From Burkholderia sp. WP9 (GTDB lineage Bacteria; Pseudomonadota; Gammaproteobacteria; Burkholderiales; Burkholderiaceae): a stretch of 64,000 bases of DNA. The position numbers and the translations under genes were made by a program. The notes under the pieces were generated by a model. That model ran no database searches and was not told the DNA's origin. It worked only from the letters and a program-made list of their open reading frames with translations. The stretch is from NCBI RefSeq assembly GCF_900104795.1, contig NZ_FNTG01000001.1, forward strand, positions 2,728,001 to 2,792,000. The letters are read 5' to 3'. Positions 19,223-29,688 of the stretch are shown here, in pieces (the first letter of the stretch is position 1; the number at the start of each line of letters is the position of its first letter).

Positions 19223-20635
19223 TCATGCGCCGCCCTGTTCGATCGAACGGGTCAACGCGGCCAGCGCGGCATTTCCGCCAGCCGGTGCGACACCCGCCGC
19301 CACTTTGTGCAGCGTGGCACGCAGCGCCTCCGCGGCCTGCTCGAGCGTGCTCGCCGCCGGTGCGCCGACGATCACATGGGCGCGCACCGCGGGCGTCGAC
19401 ACACCGGCATGCGCGCGACGCCGCCACGCGAGCCCCAGCGCGTCGGCCAGCAGCGCGACATGGCCGAGACCCAGCGCGCACGCGGCGGAGCCGAGACGGT
19501 AGGCGGCGTCGCCGGCTTGCAGCGCTTCGCTGGGGTCGGCCTTCTCCGGCTGGTCGGCCGCACGGGCATGCTCGGTCAGCGCGGCGATCGAGGCGTCCGC
19601 CGTCTGCAGAAAATCTTCGTACGCGTTCGCATTGACGGTCAGCACGCCCAATTCGCGCGTCAATGCGCTGCGGGTCGCGCTGATCGCCTGCGCCTGTACC
19701 GCACCCGCCTCCCAAAGCATTTCCGAAGCCTGGGTGCCCGCGACGTGCCAGTCCACCGTCAAGCCATAGTCGTGCAGCACCTCGACCTGATCGGCGTCTT
19801 CCGCCGCGGCGCCAAACAAGGCGTAATCGCGCCACAGCAGCGCGAGCGTGGCGCGCACGAGAGAGCGTGGCGCAAGCTGGATCCCACGCGCGTGATCGGC
19901 CAGCGCGAGATTGCAACGCGCGTAGAAACGCCGCGCGTCGGTTTCCGCCGCGGCCCGGCCGCTGACCCGCAAGGCCTTGGCGCAGGCCTTGGCGAGGCGC
20001 CAGAAATCGTAGGGATCCGGGCCGGCCAGTTCGCTGAAAACGGCGTCCAGTTCGTCGAGCGCCGCGTTGGTGACGGCAAGCGCCGCCGCACTGCCGGTAT
20101 TCGCCTGCGAGCGCAGCACCGGCAAGAGCGCGCGCTCATAGCGTGCCCGTAGATGCGCCAGTTGGTCAGCGGACTGCGCGTGAAGCGAGACGGGCGGCAC
20201 CGGCCGCGCGGTCAACGCGAGATCTTCGAACGCGACGGTAGTGCCGGGCGTGTGCTCGGACAGGTGCGTGCAGAGTGACCGGTAATGGTTGAACAGAACG
20301 GGCGAGCAGGACAGCTCGCGCAGATTGTGACGCTCCAGCGCGCCGCGGAACTCGCGTAAAGCCGCGCCGAAGACGGGCCGCGCGCTTGCCGCGTCGGACG
20401 GGTCGCCCTCCGCGAGGGGAGAAAGCCGCACCAGCGCGTCGGCGAAGCGCTGCGCGCTGAGCCAGCCGGCTCCACGCAATGCATGTGATGCACGCAGCAG
20501 CGCCGAAGTGCTCTCGCTGTGCTGTTCGAACGCCAGCAGCGCCTCGGCCAGGGCGAGTTCGGCGGGACGGACGGCGCCGCCGCGCGGATTCGGCAAAGCG
20601 TCGAAGGAAACGGGTGCAGCGGATCGAAGGGTCAT
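19223..20635 (-). CDS. FimL/ChpA-N-terminal-like protein, putative remnant of type IV pilus chemosensory kinase
   Basis: 470-residue alanine-rich helical protein without a histidine kinase core, CheW or receiver domain. Segments such as LLRASHALRGAGWLSAQRFAD and FNHYRSLCTHL, and the repeated four-helix-like arrangement, resemble the N-terminal region shared by ChpA/PilL and FimL. In related genera, as I recall, rubredoxin is followed by pilG-pilH-pilI-pilJ-chpA and then yqgE. This gene occupies exactly the gap between rubredoxin and yqgE, so I infer that it is what remains after loss of the pil-chp genes, or a FimL-type derivative. The active-site histidine of an Hpt domain is not evident. 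Confidence 0.6.
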   Translation of the reverse strand: MTLRSAAPVSFDALPNPRGGAVRPAELALAEALLAFEQHSESTSALLRASHALRGAGWLSAQRFADALVRLSPLAEGDPSDAASARPVFGAALREFRGALERHNLRELSCSPVLFNHYRSLCTHLSEHTPGTTVAFEDLALTARPVPPVSLHAQSADQLAHLRARYERALLPVLRSQANTGSAAALAVTNAALDELDAVFSELAGPDPYDFWRLAKACAKALRVSGRAAAETDARRFYARCNLALADHARGIQLAPRSLVRATLALLWRDYALFGAAAEDADQVEVLHDYGLTVDWHVAGTQASEMLWEAGAVQAQAISATRSALTRELGVLTVNANAYEDFLQTADASIAALTEHARAADQPEKADPSEALQAGDAAYRLGSAACALGLGHVALLADALGLAWRRRAHAGVSTPAVRAHVIVGAPAASTLEQAAEALRATLHKVAAGVAPAGGNAALAALTRSIEQGGA

Positions 20636-20904
20636 GGGCAGGCGACACGAAGCTGACGGGCCGTCGCTTCGCGCCGCGCGCCGACTGATCGGCTAACGCG
20701 CGAACCGGCGACAGGACAATGACAGACTAACGTTGCGACACGGCGCGCCCAAGGACGTTCCGTATCGACGCATTGGGGCACACTTCAGAGCACGCCTCGC
20801 GCGTTCGATCCGGCGCGACGCGCTGGCCGCGAAACACCTGCCAACGCCGCGCCGCAGACACGCGGCGCGCCCCCCAAGGCCGACATGCCGGCCGCCCCCG
20901 AACT

Positions 20905-21075
20905 TCAGATCTGGACCATCTCGAAGTCTTCCTTGCGCGCACCGCACTCCGGACAGGTCCAGTTAATGGGAACGTCTTCCCAGCGCGTGCCCGGCGCAAT
21001 GCCTTCGTCCGGCAAACCGGCTTCTTCGTCGTAAATCCAGCCGCAAATCAGGCACATCCAGCTTTGATATTCCAT
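20905..21075 (-). CDS. rubA: Rubredoxin
   Basis: 56-residue one-iron electron carrier. The four iron-binding cysteines are C8/C11 (CLIC) and C41/C44 (CPEC), with the typical GWIYDEEAG and FEMVQI ends. The ATG at 21075 gives the canonical length; a longer upstream frame is not conserved in character. It is followed by about 270 non-coding bases before the FimL/ChpA-like gene. Confidence 0.95.
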   Translation of the reverse strand: MEYQSWMCLICGWIYDEEAGLPDEGIAPGTRWEDVPINWTCPECGARKEDFEMVQI

Positions 21076-21732
21076 TCTTGTGTCGCGTCGTAGAGTCCGT
21101 GGAAACGGGAGCCATGATGGTACCGTGTTGCCGCCCCAATGCCTAGCATGACACACGTGTATGAACACCTCCCGTTCCGCAAGGCAGGGTTTCGATGTTT
21201 TGGCTGGTACGAGTGGTTGCAGTCTTATACATTGACTTCTGTGCGGGACGGCGTCCGCTCGACTTGATGGAATCTGCTGGATACGACCTCGCCTCGCATG
21301 GCGGGCTTTGCGCCCAAGGATATCGTCAGCCTTGCATTTCCACGGTCCGACCTACTTTGGCCACAGCAACCAATCCTTAAGGTTAGTTGATCGAGGTCGC
21401 CCCCATTGCGGATGGGCCGCTACGGACATGCGCCTTAGGCGCCATCGGGCGGGATAGTGATCCTTGGCGCGCAGGGCAGCGGTAATTTTAGGGTGGCCAA
21501 CACCATCGATACCGAAGGAAAGCCGCCCGCCTATGCCAGCACAACCGGCAGCCAGTTCCGCGCGTTTTCCGGCACCCGCGCTCTTCCATACCTAACCTGG
21601 ATGCCCAGAGAATGAAAGAGAGCCACCTTTATGGTGTTGATGAACGTTCGAAAATTCATCATGGCACGTCAATGCCGATCTGCGGCTTCCACCGCAGCTT
21701 CGGGACAGGAAGACACTTCTTTCGCTCCTTAA
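21076..21732. other. Intergenic region upstream of rubredoxin
   Basis: This gap of about 650 bases separates rubredoxin from the outer end of the IS630 carcass. Only short, unconvincing ORFs are present. It should contain the rubredoxin promoter; nothing else was recognised. Confidence 0.4.
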
Positions 21733-22205
21733 TGTTCCGTCCCAGAAATAACGTCGCGTAGCCGAGCCACTTCCTGAAGAACGGAATCGGCTGTTGCGGT
21801 CCATACGAACGGCCGCTTGTACTCGTTGTACTGCTCGGCATAACGCTCGAGGCTGGCAAAGAGCTTGCGCCCATTTCTGAATTGCTCGCGACGGATCGCC
21901 TGCGGCGCAATCAGACCAAATAAGCGCTCAATCTGATTCAGCCAACTCGATTAGATCAGCGTGAAATGCTGTGGTAGCGCGTACGCCGGGCGAGCCACGC
22001 ACTGACCCTCGGATGCTTTTGTGTCGCGTAGTTGTCGAAGACCCGATGCACGTCGAGGTTGACCGGCACCACCTAGTCAATATGCCCGAGGAACCCCGGA
22101 AATTCCTGCTGCCGGAGGCGCGATGGATTGAGCAATGCCTTCCCAACTCGCTGCATTGAGCGCAGCGGACAAGGTTGCGGTGCCGTTCCGGACGCAATCA
22201 TACGC
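21729..22205 (-). pseudogene. IS630 transposase, C-terminal half, frameshifted
   Basis: Read on the minus strand the segment gives NGTATLSAALNAAS, then after shifts HID*VVPVNLDVHRVFDNYAT and SSWLNQIERLFGLIAPQAIRR, ending in FVWTATADSVLQEVARL. These are IS630 DDE-transposase signatures, but they are distributed over different frames with in-frame stops (TAG near 22080 and TGA near 21955). The stop codon lies just outside the inverted end at 21733. Confidence 0.85.
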
Positions 22206-22743
22206 CCCCGTTACCAGCTTCACTGCTCGATAATTGAGGATTTGGCCAGCCAGTCACGGCACGATTCTCGCCCCCGTCGCAGTCATGATCCGAATTAGCA
22301 AGGAATTTCCCGATCTCGTGGCATAGCGATATGCGTGGATGGTTGTGGGCCGGCCCCCGCGAAAGCGGACACGAGGTAACGCTTATATTTTGAGGTAGTC
22401 TTACGCCTATGGTGCGACACGAAGCACGAGGCTTGTCGGTGGCGAGCGCAGCGCGTGTCCGCTTCATCATTGTCCAATCGCGCGAACATGTTCGTACGAT
22501 AGCGGACCCGCTGTACGACCAGCGGTAGCCTAGGAAGGCATCTTGCGTTGGTAACGATGCGGGATGAAGCTCTTCCGACAACGTAGTCCATCTGTATGCG
22601 TCGCCGTGAGATGACGCGTAGAGGCTCTGAGCAGCGACGGGGCTGAGACGCAAGGCTGGCCGGTGTGGATAACACATGTGAATCGCTGATAAACGTTGTC
22701 ATAAGGAGGGTGCCAAAGCTGCTGTCAGGCATTTACCAAAACG
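22206..22743. other. Unassigned sequence inside the IS630 carcass
   Basis: About 540 bases between the IS630 C-terminal relic and the group II intron. Short ORFs occur on both strands but none has recognisable family motifs. It probably is further mobile-element debris. Confidence 0.3.
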
Positions 22744-23235
22744 GTGCGCGGGTGGATGCTCCGTTCATAGGCCGGAGCATGTCGTCGAAATACCCGCCAG
22801 CGGAAAGGCGGACCCTAACCCGGTCGTGTGATGAAGCGGGAACGTGGTAAGCCCGTATAGTTGCCCTCGTGGCAGACGAACCGCAAGGTGAGTCGTTGAC
22901 TGTGTGGGTATTAGAAGACGGAAAAAGCGAAAGCCGGACTGTAATGGTCCAGATAGGGGTTGCAACATCACCCCACGCGACAGCGGGCAGACTTCCGTCC
23001 GGTGTTCCAGCGTAAAGCTGCCGAAAGACTTCATAGAGGGAAGCATGAGAGAGCAACGTTAGCGGTGTCTGCGCCCTCCGCGTCAGCGGAAGAACCTTGG
23101 CAAGACAATGCGCAGGTGCTAACGTGAGAGTGCCGGTCAAACTTCCGTGTGATTTTGGAATGCTTGAGCCGTATGCAGGGAAACTTGCACGTACGGTTCT
23201 TAGGGGAGGCTGCAGCGGCAACGCTGTGGGAGGTG
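22744..23235 (+). ncRNA. Group II intron without reverse-transcriptase ORF
   Basis: The segment begins with the group II 5' consensus GTGCG at 22744. It ends with a 34-nucleotide domain V hairpin at 23166-23199: an arm opening GAGCCGTATGCAGG, a GAAA tetraloop and a closing arm CTTGCACGTACGGTTC, including the AGC triad. A domain VI-like hairpin follows at 23210-23229 with a GCAA loop. No maturase/RT gene lies between, and the whole unit is only about 490 bases, so domain IV is collapsed. The exact 3' end is uncertain. It may be a self-splicing ORF-less derivative or a dead fragment. Confidence 0.8.
23166..23199 (+). ncRNA. Group II intron domain V hairpin
   Basis: 34-nucleotide stem-loop with GAAA tetraloop and catalytic AGC triad near its 5' base. 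This is the most conserved part of group II introns and fixes the orientation as plus. Confidence 0.85.
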
Positions 23236-23243
23236 TCAGGAAT
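23227..23243 (+). repeat. 17-bp repeat, copy 1
   Basis: The string tgggaggtgtcaggaat is found here at the intron 3' edge and again at 24765-24781 where an IS110 gene is cut by an IS256 end. In the second copy the string runs into the IS256 terminus. Confidence 0.6.
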
Positions 23244-23264
23244 AGTGAGCAACTGTCTTACCAG

Positions 23265-24260
<996 letters not shown>

Positions 24261-24448
24261 TCAAGCAACTGTTCGGGCTTATCGAAGAACGGTAGCAGTC
24301 ATGCGCCGAATGCTCATTAACGGGCTTTCTGGCCCATGATGGTTATCAGGCTGCATGACCGCCGTCCGTGAGCAGAAAGATACAAGATGGTCACTCCCAC
24401 CCTACATGCGAGTTACGCTGTAGGGTGCTTTGTTTCTGGAGACCCATC

Positions 24449-24768
24449 ATGCAAAGTGTGACGCTGGTTGGAATCGATTTGGGCAAGCATTCGTTTCACC
24501 TTCACGGTCAGGACCGACGCGGAAAGGCGGCGTTTCGCAAGAAGGTGAATCGCAAACGGTTGGTCGAGTTCTTCGCCACGTTTCACGCCTGCAAGGTTGT
24601 CACGGAAGCCTGTGCCGGCGCTGATCATTTGGCGCGCAAGCTTGCTACGTTCGGACATCAGGCGAAACTCATTTCGCCGCACTACGTGCGGCCTTTCGTG
24701 AAGAGCAACAAGAACGATTTTCTCGACGCTGAGGGGATCTGCCAGGTGGCGTCTCGCCCGGCCATGGG
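24449..24768 (+). pseudogene. IS110-family transposase, N-terminal fragment
   Basis: It starts at ATG 24449, with GGAG eight bases before, and reads MQSVTLVGIDLGKHSFHLHG, VVTEACAGADHLARKL, KNDFLDAEGICQVASRPAM. Normal relatives continue for about 230 more residues. Here the reading frame is broken directly after RPAM by the end of an IS256 fragment. Confidence 0.85.
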
Positions 24769-24781
24769 AGGTGTCAGGAAT
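24765..24781 (+). repeat. 17-bp repeat, copy 2 at IS110/IS256 junction
   Basis: Exact match to 23227-23243. It spans the junction between truncated IS110 coding sequence and the IS256 terminus. Confidence 0.6.
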
Positions 24782-25076
24782 TTTGTGTGCTGAGGTCGAT
24801 TAAAAAATCTCAGCTCATGGCGAAGGTGAATCGCTCGCGGAACAGAATGGCGAAATGATTGACAGCTTGCCGCCAAGTGATAGGCGGCATCTTCCAATCC
24901 TTTTCGATGTTGCGCAAGGCCAGATACAGCAGTTTGCTGGCGGCTTCGTCGCTGGGGAAATGACCGCGGTTCTTGACGATCATGCGCAACTGCATGTGCA
25001 TGCTCTCAATCGCGTTGGTCGTATAAACGATTCGACGCACCTCGGGGGGATAAGCGAAGAAGGGAATCACAGCCAT
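24769..25076 (-). pseudogene. IS256-family transposase, C-terminal fragment with terminal end
   Basis: The frame 24810-25076 encodes IPFFAYPPEVRRIVYTTNAIES, RMIVKNRGHFPSDEAASKLLY and DWKMPPITWRQAVNHFAILF, the conserved C-terminus of IS256/Mutator transposases. The N-terminal three quarters are absent. The outer terminus is at about 24769. Its inner edge joins an IS110 fragment directly. Confidence 0.85.
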
Positions 25077-25233
25077 GGACGCTCAACCAGTCCGACAGCG
25101 CCAGCAATCCCTCAGTGGTACTGCGAAAGCTCTACACTTCATGGTGCTCTGGCGCAGACATACAACGAACGCAGGCGACGATCATGTCCTTATGTATGTC
25201 CAGCCCGGCACAGCGCGGATAGAGTACCTGCAT
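25077..25233 (-). pseudogene. IS110-family transposase, N-terminal fragment with in-frame stop
   Basis: Minus-strand reading from ATG 25233 gives MQVLYPRCAGLDIHKDMIVACV, SAPEHHEV, a TAG stop, then SFRSTTEGLLALSDWLSVHG. This is the start of an IS110/IS1111-type transposase, distinct from the two others nearby, cut at 25077 by the IS256 fragment. Confidence 0.75.
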
Positions 25234-25338
25234 GCTGCCCTCCTGCACGATAGAGGTTAGCAGCGGCGACAACCCTCGGTATCGGAATCTGGTAAGCGTG
25301 ACCTTGCCCCCGTTTGACGAATCCCATAGCTGGGTGAA

Positions 25339-26259
25339 TTATGCGGCTTCGCCTCTATGAGCCGCGAACCAGTTCTTTTCGAATGTCATGGGGCTGACGT
25401 AATCGAGCGTTGAATGTAACCGGCGCGCGTTGTAAAAACCCAGCCAGTCAATCACCTCATCCATTGCTGCCCGCCGGGTGGGGAAGTGTCGTCCGTGCAT
25501 GCGTGCTACCTTCAGCGAACCCCATAGACTTTCCGTCGGCGAGTTATCCCAACAATTTCCACGTCGGCTCATCGACGAACGCATGCCGTAGGCCTTCAAC
25601 GCGTCCTGAAACAGGCCGCTGCAATACTGGCTGCCCCTGTCGCTATGCACGATTACGCCGGCGTCAGGGCGACGCCGGAACCACGCCATTCGCAATGCGT
25701 CCGTGACCAGTTCAGCCTTCATGTGCGGCTGCATCGACCAGCCCACCACCTGCCTGCTGAACAGGTCGATGATGGCCGCGAGGTAGACCCAGCCTTCGGC
25801 TGTCGCCAGGTACGTGATGTCGGTCGTCCAGACCTGGTTCGGTGCGTTAGCGGTGAAGTCGCGCTCCAACAGATTCGGCGCCACCGGCAAATCGTGGTTC
25901 GAGTTCGTCGTCGCGATGTACTTGCGCTTGTGGCGGGCTCGAATGCCATGCTGCGCCATCAGTTTGCGAACCCGTTCTTTGCCCACGCGCACGCCTTGCG
26001 TGAGCAACTCCTTCCACATGCGAGGCCAGCCGTATTCGCCCTTGACCTGCATGTGAATCGCCTTGACTTGCGCGAGCAGCGCATCGTTGCTTACGCGGCT
26101 ACGGTGCGGCTTGTCGTGCGCGGTGCGTTGCCGGCGCTGATGATATCCGCTGGGACTGACTTCCAGCACTTCGCATAGGACCGAGACTGGCCAGCGGCGT
26201 CGATTGTGCTCGATGAACGCGTACTTCACATCGATTCCTTCGCGAAGTACGCTGCGCAC
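25339..26259 (-). CDS. IS3-family OrfB (DDE integrase part)
   Basis: 306-residue integrase domain beginning at a GTG within the frameshift window. It has the HTH_21 segment GEYGWPRMWKELL and the DDE residues in VWTTDITYL, VIVHSDRGSQYCS and NSPTESLWGSLK. It is normally made as an OrfAB fusion by -1 frameshifting at the A6G heptamer. Confidence 0.93.
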   Translation of the reverse strand: MRSVLREGIDVKYAFIEHNRRRWPVSVLCEVLEVSPSGYHQRRQRTAHDKPHRSRVSNDALLAQVKAIHMQVKGEYGWPRMWKELLTQGVRVGKERVRKLMAQHGIRARHKRKYIATTNSNHDLPVAPNLLERDFTANAPNQVWTTDITYLATAEGWVYLAAIIDLFSRQVVGWSMQPHMKAELVTDALRMAWFRRRPDAGVIVHSDRGSQYCSGLFQDALKAYGMRSSMSRRGNCWDNSPTESLWGSLKVARMHGRHFPTRRAAMDEVIDWLGFYNARRLHSTLDYVSPMTFEKNWFAAHRGEAA

Positions 26260-26522
26260 TTTTTTAATATGTCTCGCTCCATCTTCAGGCGCGCTACCTC
26301 CGCACGCAGCCGCGCCAGCTCCATCTGTTCCGGGCTCACAGGCTTCGTGCCTGCGCCCGCCAGCTTGCCTTCCCGGTCAGCCTTCACCCAGTTGTACAGC
26401 GTCTGTTCAACCACACCCAGTGTCGCCGCCACTGCTGCCATGCTTTGCCCGGCTTTGACCAGTCGTACCGCTTCCAGCTTGAACTCGAGCGTGTACTGTG
26501 CCCGCTTTGCCTTGCTTGTCAT
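26226..26522 (-). CDS. IS3-family OrfA
   Basis: 98-residue DNA-binding protein with a helix-turn-helix (SMAAVAATLGVVEQTLYNWV) and a leucine-rich C-terminal coiled coil (LRAEVARLKMERDILKK). It overlaps OrfB by 34 bases in the -1 frame. Confidence 0.92.
   Translation of the reverse strand: MTSKAKRAQYTLEFKLEAVRLVKAGQSMAAVAATLGVVEQTLYNWVKADREGKLAGAGTKPVSPEQMELARLRAEVARLKMERDILKKCAAYFAKESM
26259..26265 (-). promoter_or_regulatory. A6G programmed -1 frameshift site
   Basis: On the minus strand the heptamer reads AAAAAAG inside the orfA-orfB overlap. It encodes the LKK of OrfA, where slippage continues into OrfB. This is the standard slippery sequence of IS3 elements. Confidence 0.8.
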
Positions 26523-26656
26523 CGTTCTTCTCCTTGCTTGAGTTTACCTGCTCAGCAAGGGATTCGTTTTTCGGGGGCAAGCTCAGCGTGCTCCGGCAGG
26601 GCGACTCGCGCCCTCGGTCACAATTCGGGGTGCTCGCAGGGTTGCGGGTCCAACTC

Positions 26657-27448
26657 TCAAACGGGCTCAGTGCACCAGATAATGAGATAATGGGCCGACC
26701 TCGACCACCGCTGCCTCGTCATCGTGTTCCTTCCCGGATCTGCCCGCAGCAGTCGTGCGCTTCTTCCTTCGGGGTCGGGCAAAACCCGATGAATCACTCT
26801 CAAGAGTTGGTGCCTCCACAAAATCCGGGGCGGTTCAGTCTCGATCTTCTCCCGTAGCCGTACAGTCTTCGCTTCTACCTCGGCTGGTTGGGTGCGATCG
26901 GCGGTCTCCAGCGCGTCCAGATAACGCTGGATGCTTTGCTCGATCTGCTCCTGACGTCGTGCAAACTTGTTGGGCGTGAAGTTATTGTCGCGGCTGTTGA
27001 CCGCCTTGAACTTGCTGCCGTCGATGGCGACGACCGCTTGTGTGAACAGCTTCAGGTCCCGGCATATCATCACGAAGCGACGGCACACGTTGCGAATGCC
27101 TTCGCCATTGCTTCGCCTGAACTCGGCAATCGTCTTGAAGTCTGGCGCAAGCCGGCCGATCAGCCACATCAATTCAACATTGCGCTGGCACTCCCGCTCC
27201 AGGCGTCGGCTAGACTGCACCCGATTGAGATAACCGTAGATATAGATCTTGAGCAGCACACCCGGGTGGTAAGAAGGTCGGCCGGTGCTCGCCGGCGTGA
27301 TTCCTTCGAATCCGAGGGACGCCAGTTCGAGTTCTTCGACGAATGCGTCAACAATCCGCACAGTGTTGTCTTCAGCGATGAAGTCATCGAGACACTCTGG
27401 CAATAGTGTGGTCTGACTACGCTCCGCACCTTCGACAAATCGCCCCAT
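26657..27448 (-). pseudogene. IS1182-family transposase, truncated
   Basis: The first ~200 residues match IS1182 transposases: FIAEDNTVRIVDAFVEEL, ASTGRPSYHPGVLLKIYIYGYLN, SSRRLERECQRNVELMWL, and VVAIDGSKFKAVNSRDNN. After RLREKIETEP the sequence loses similarity and stops at 263 residues, whereas the family usually has 450 or more. The C-terminal catalytic part is missing. Confidence 0.8.
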
Positions 27449-27611
27449 CTGCGCCTCTCGTTTCAGCAGGTTGATTCAGTCTAGGTGATCACACGCGTTT
27501 TTACACGGCCTCGGCCCATCGCGCCTCGCCGAAAAATGCAGGATTCACGCGTAAATGTGCCAGGTTCCTGCAATTCCCACAACGGTATTTGCGGTTCAAA
27601 GCCTCACACCG

Positions 27612-28026
27612 CAAGGCTTTGAAGATTGTTCAGGTCCGACTCAATACACAGCCTGAGGCTCTTTGAACGATGGGACTATATATTGAAGAGCGACATGTAG
27701 CGGGCAACCGAACTCTTCGAAATTGCCGTATGCGCAGCCGCAGAACGCGCGCTCCAGTGCGTCGCACCGTCCGGCTTCTCACGCAACACCTTGGCCAGTA
27801 ATTTCGCGACCGCCTCGTCGTCATGCGTGCGTGGTCGGTCTAGGCAAAATTTATCATGTAGACCCGCAAAACCCCTGAGCGACAAACGGATTCTCCCAGT
27901 GTGTGATCGCCGTCGGCGTCACTTCGCCTTGCATCGCAATTTCTTTGGTCGTGTAACCGCCAGCGTCCATCAGGACAATCTTTGCCCGACACACCAGAGA
28001 ATGAGGCAATGAACGCGAACGACTCA
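27612..28026 (-). pseudogene. IS630 transposase, N-terminal half, frameshifted
   Basis: Minus-strand frames give MSRSRSLPHSLVCRAKIVLM, TTKEIAMQGEVTPTAITHWE, then after a shift near 27880 RPRTHDDEAVAKLLAKVL and ISKSSVARYMSLFNI, a stop, and SHRSKS. This is the DNA-binding half of an IS630 transposase. Its missing remainder matches the relic at 21729-22205. Confidence 0.8.
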
Positions 28027-28160
28027 TGGATAGCAACTGTTCCCCTCCCGTTACTTCACCATAACCTCGATCCCATTGCGTCCCATGATCGGCTCCCGTC
28101 GATGACGACTCGATCATAGAACAATCCAAAATTATCTAAGTCTATTTCTGGGACGGAACA

Positions 28161-28545
28161 CGAGGGCGATGGGAGCGAGGCACAGGCGGGGACGTCTTCG
28201 GAAAGCAGCGGATCGGGTAGCGCATCCAGATCGCACGCCTTCGCGAATCCGGATACCCATGCAGTAAGTCTGAGAAACCATGAGTACCAAGGCCCTGACG
28301 GCGCAGGTGAAAACAGAGGTCGTAGTGCGAAAGAAGATTGTGCGATTGCGACGGATGCACCAACGTTCGTCGTCGCTCCAATGCCAAGCCGCATCACGGA
28401 TTTCGTGAACGCGACGAAATCCCCGCCGCGGCGGAAGGCTATTCACTTCTTCATTATGACAGGCCCCATTTCCACGCTCTCATTGATACTAGCGATCGCT
28501 GTTACAGCCTTACCTTGCGCATTGCAATCCGAGTTCGCCCGTAAG
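28161..28545. other. Gap between the IS630 end and the glycosyltransferase gene
   Basis: No gene recognised in these 385 bases. Short frames on both strands lack family motifs. It may be older insertion debris. Confidence 0.35.
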
Positions 28546-29688
28546 CTAAAGAGTCGCAGCGGGTGCAGTTTCTGGGCGGCAATATTGCACGAGCAAGCCC
28601 TCATATTCTTCCAGAATTCCGCTCCACTCAAACATGTTTGAGAACCGTTCGATGCTGCTCGCGCGCATCTTCGCCAGATCGGCATCGTCAGCCAGGAGTT
28701 CGCCGATATGATCCGCACACTGAGATTGCGACGAGAAATATCGGGCGCCCACTCCGGCAACCCAGCGGTTAAAGACATTGTCGTGTGCAATCACCGCATT
28801 ACCGGCGCCGAGCGCCTCCACAAGCGACGGATTGGTGCCGCCTACCTTGTGGCCGTGAAGATAAAACCGCGCGTGAAATCTCAATGAGCGCAGTGTCTCC
28901 GTGTCGTAGACTGCCCCCGGAAAGAGCACCTCGCTCCCTGCTGAATCCATAATTTCGCGATGATACTTGTGCTTAGTCGGCTCATATTTCCCCAGCACAA
29001 CCAGCTTTGCGTTGCGCTTTCTTTGCGAAAACGCCCGCACAACATCCAATATCGAATTCTCCGGTTCTGGCCTTCCAATCAAGATTCCGTAGTTGTAAGG
29101 AGACAATGAGAGATCGCCCAAGAGCTTTTCATTTGCCTTCTCAATGCGATCAGCACCATAGGTGATAGTCGAAATTTTTGTGCGACGCACGCGTGTCGCT
29201 AAGTGGTCAGCTATGGCCGGGTGATCCGCTATCAGATGATTGCCGACCAAACAGCCAATACGCTCGTTGAGCCATAGCCACGCCCGTTCGTGCGGGCGCC
29301 ATTTGTCACGCCGCCATTCAAGACCATCCATATTGATCACATTCTTTACACCGAGCAGTCTCATCCACACACAAAAGATGGCCGTGTTGTAGCCGAGCGT
29401 CAGGGCAACGCCCGGCTGCATTTTGACTGCGTCTCGCACGCAGGCCCAGTCGAACTCTATTGTCCCTGCAGCTCCCTCGCGCTTCACTGGCAAGACGATC
29501 CGATGAACGCCACGCCATGAGTCATCGACCCGATTCCCCAAGGCGCTGTCACCTTGGCAATAGACCGTGACATCCCAGCCGCGCTGCGTAAGGTGAAGGG
29601 CGAGTCGCTCTGCGAATGTTTCAAATCCACCGTGACACGCGGGAATACCTCGAGTACCGAGAATTGCAAGGGACTTGTTTGCTCTCAT
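28546..29688 (-). CDS. DUF1972/GT4 glycosyltransferase, rhamnosyltransferase-like
   Basis: 380-residue enzyme starting MRANKSLAILGTRGIPACHGGFETF, the hallmark N-terminus of the DUF1972 (Cps2T/RgpA-like) group. The GT4 donor region follows with YGILIGRPEPENSILDVV and HGHKVGGTNPSLVEALGAGNAVIA. The ATG at 29688 has GGAGAAGAG upstream. It probably transfers a deoxyhexose or hexose to the second sugar of the repeat unit (inference from family). It is last in the minus-strand exopolysaccharide arm, separated from the preceding glycosyltransferase by 716 bases. Confidence 0.85.
   Translation of the reverse strand: MRANKSLAILGTRGIPACHGGFETFAERLALHLTQRGWDVTVYCQGDSALGNRVDDSWRGVHRIVLPVKREGAAGTIEFDWACVRDAVKMQPGVALTLGYNTAIFCVWMRLLGVKNVINMDGLEWRRDKWRPHERAWLWLNERIGCLVGNHLIADHPAIADHLATRVRRTKISTITYGADRIEKANEKLLGDLSLSPYNYGILIGRPEPENSILDVVRAFSQRKRNAKLVVLGKYEPTKHKYHREIMDSAGSEVLFPGAVYDTETLRSLRFHARFYLHGHKVGGTNPSLVEALGAGNAVIAHDNVFNRWVAGVGARYFSSQSQCADHIGELLADDADLAKMRASSIERFSNMFEWSGILEEYEGLLVQYCRPETAPAATL

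Larger units (their letters stand above)
25299..26585 (-). mobile_element. Complete IS3-family element
   Basis: Imperfect inverted ends are visible: tgaccttgcccccgtttg at 25299 and its counterpart ending at 26585, which reads tgagcttgcccccg on the minus strand. A 3-base duplication GCG flanks both ends (25296-25298 and 26586-26588), the target-site size expected for IS3. Both orfA and orfB are open, so it is probably the youngest insertion in this nest. Confidence 0.85.

Noticed and set aside
21195..21380. Small plus-strand ORF upstream of rubredoxin
   Set aside because: No motif, no ribosome-binding site, and codon pattern unlike neighbouring genes.
22198..22677. Minus-strand ORF of about 160 codons in the IS nest
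   Set aside because: No recognisable domain; overlaps other open frames of equal quality in GC-rich debris.
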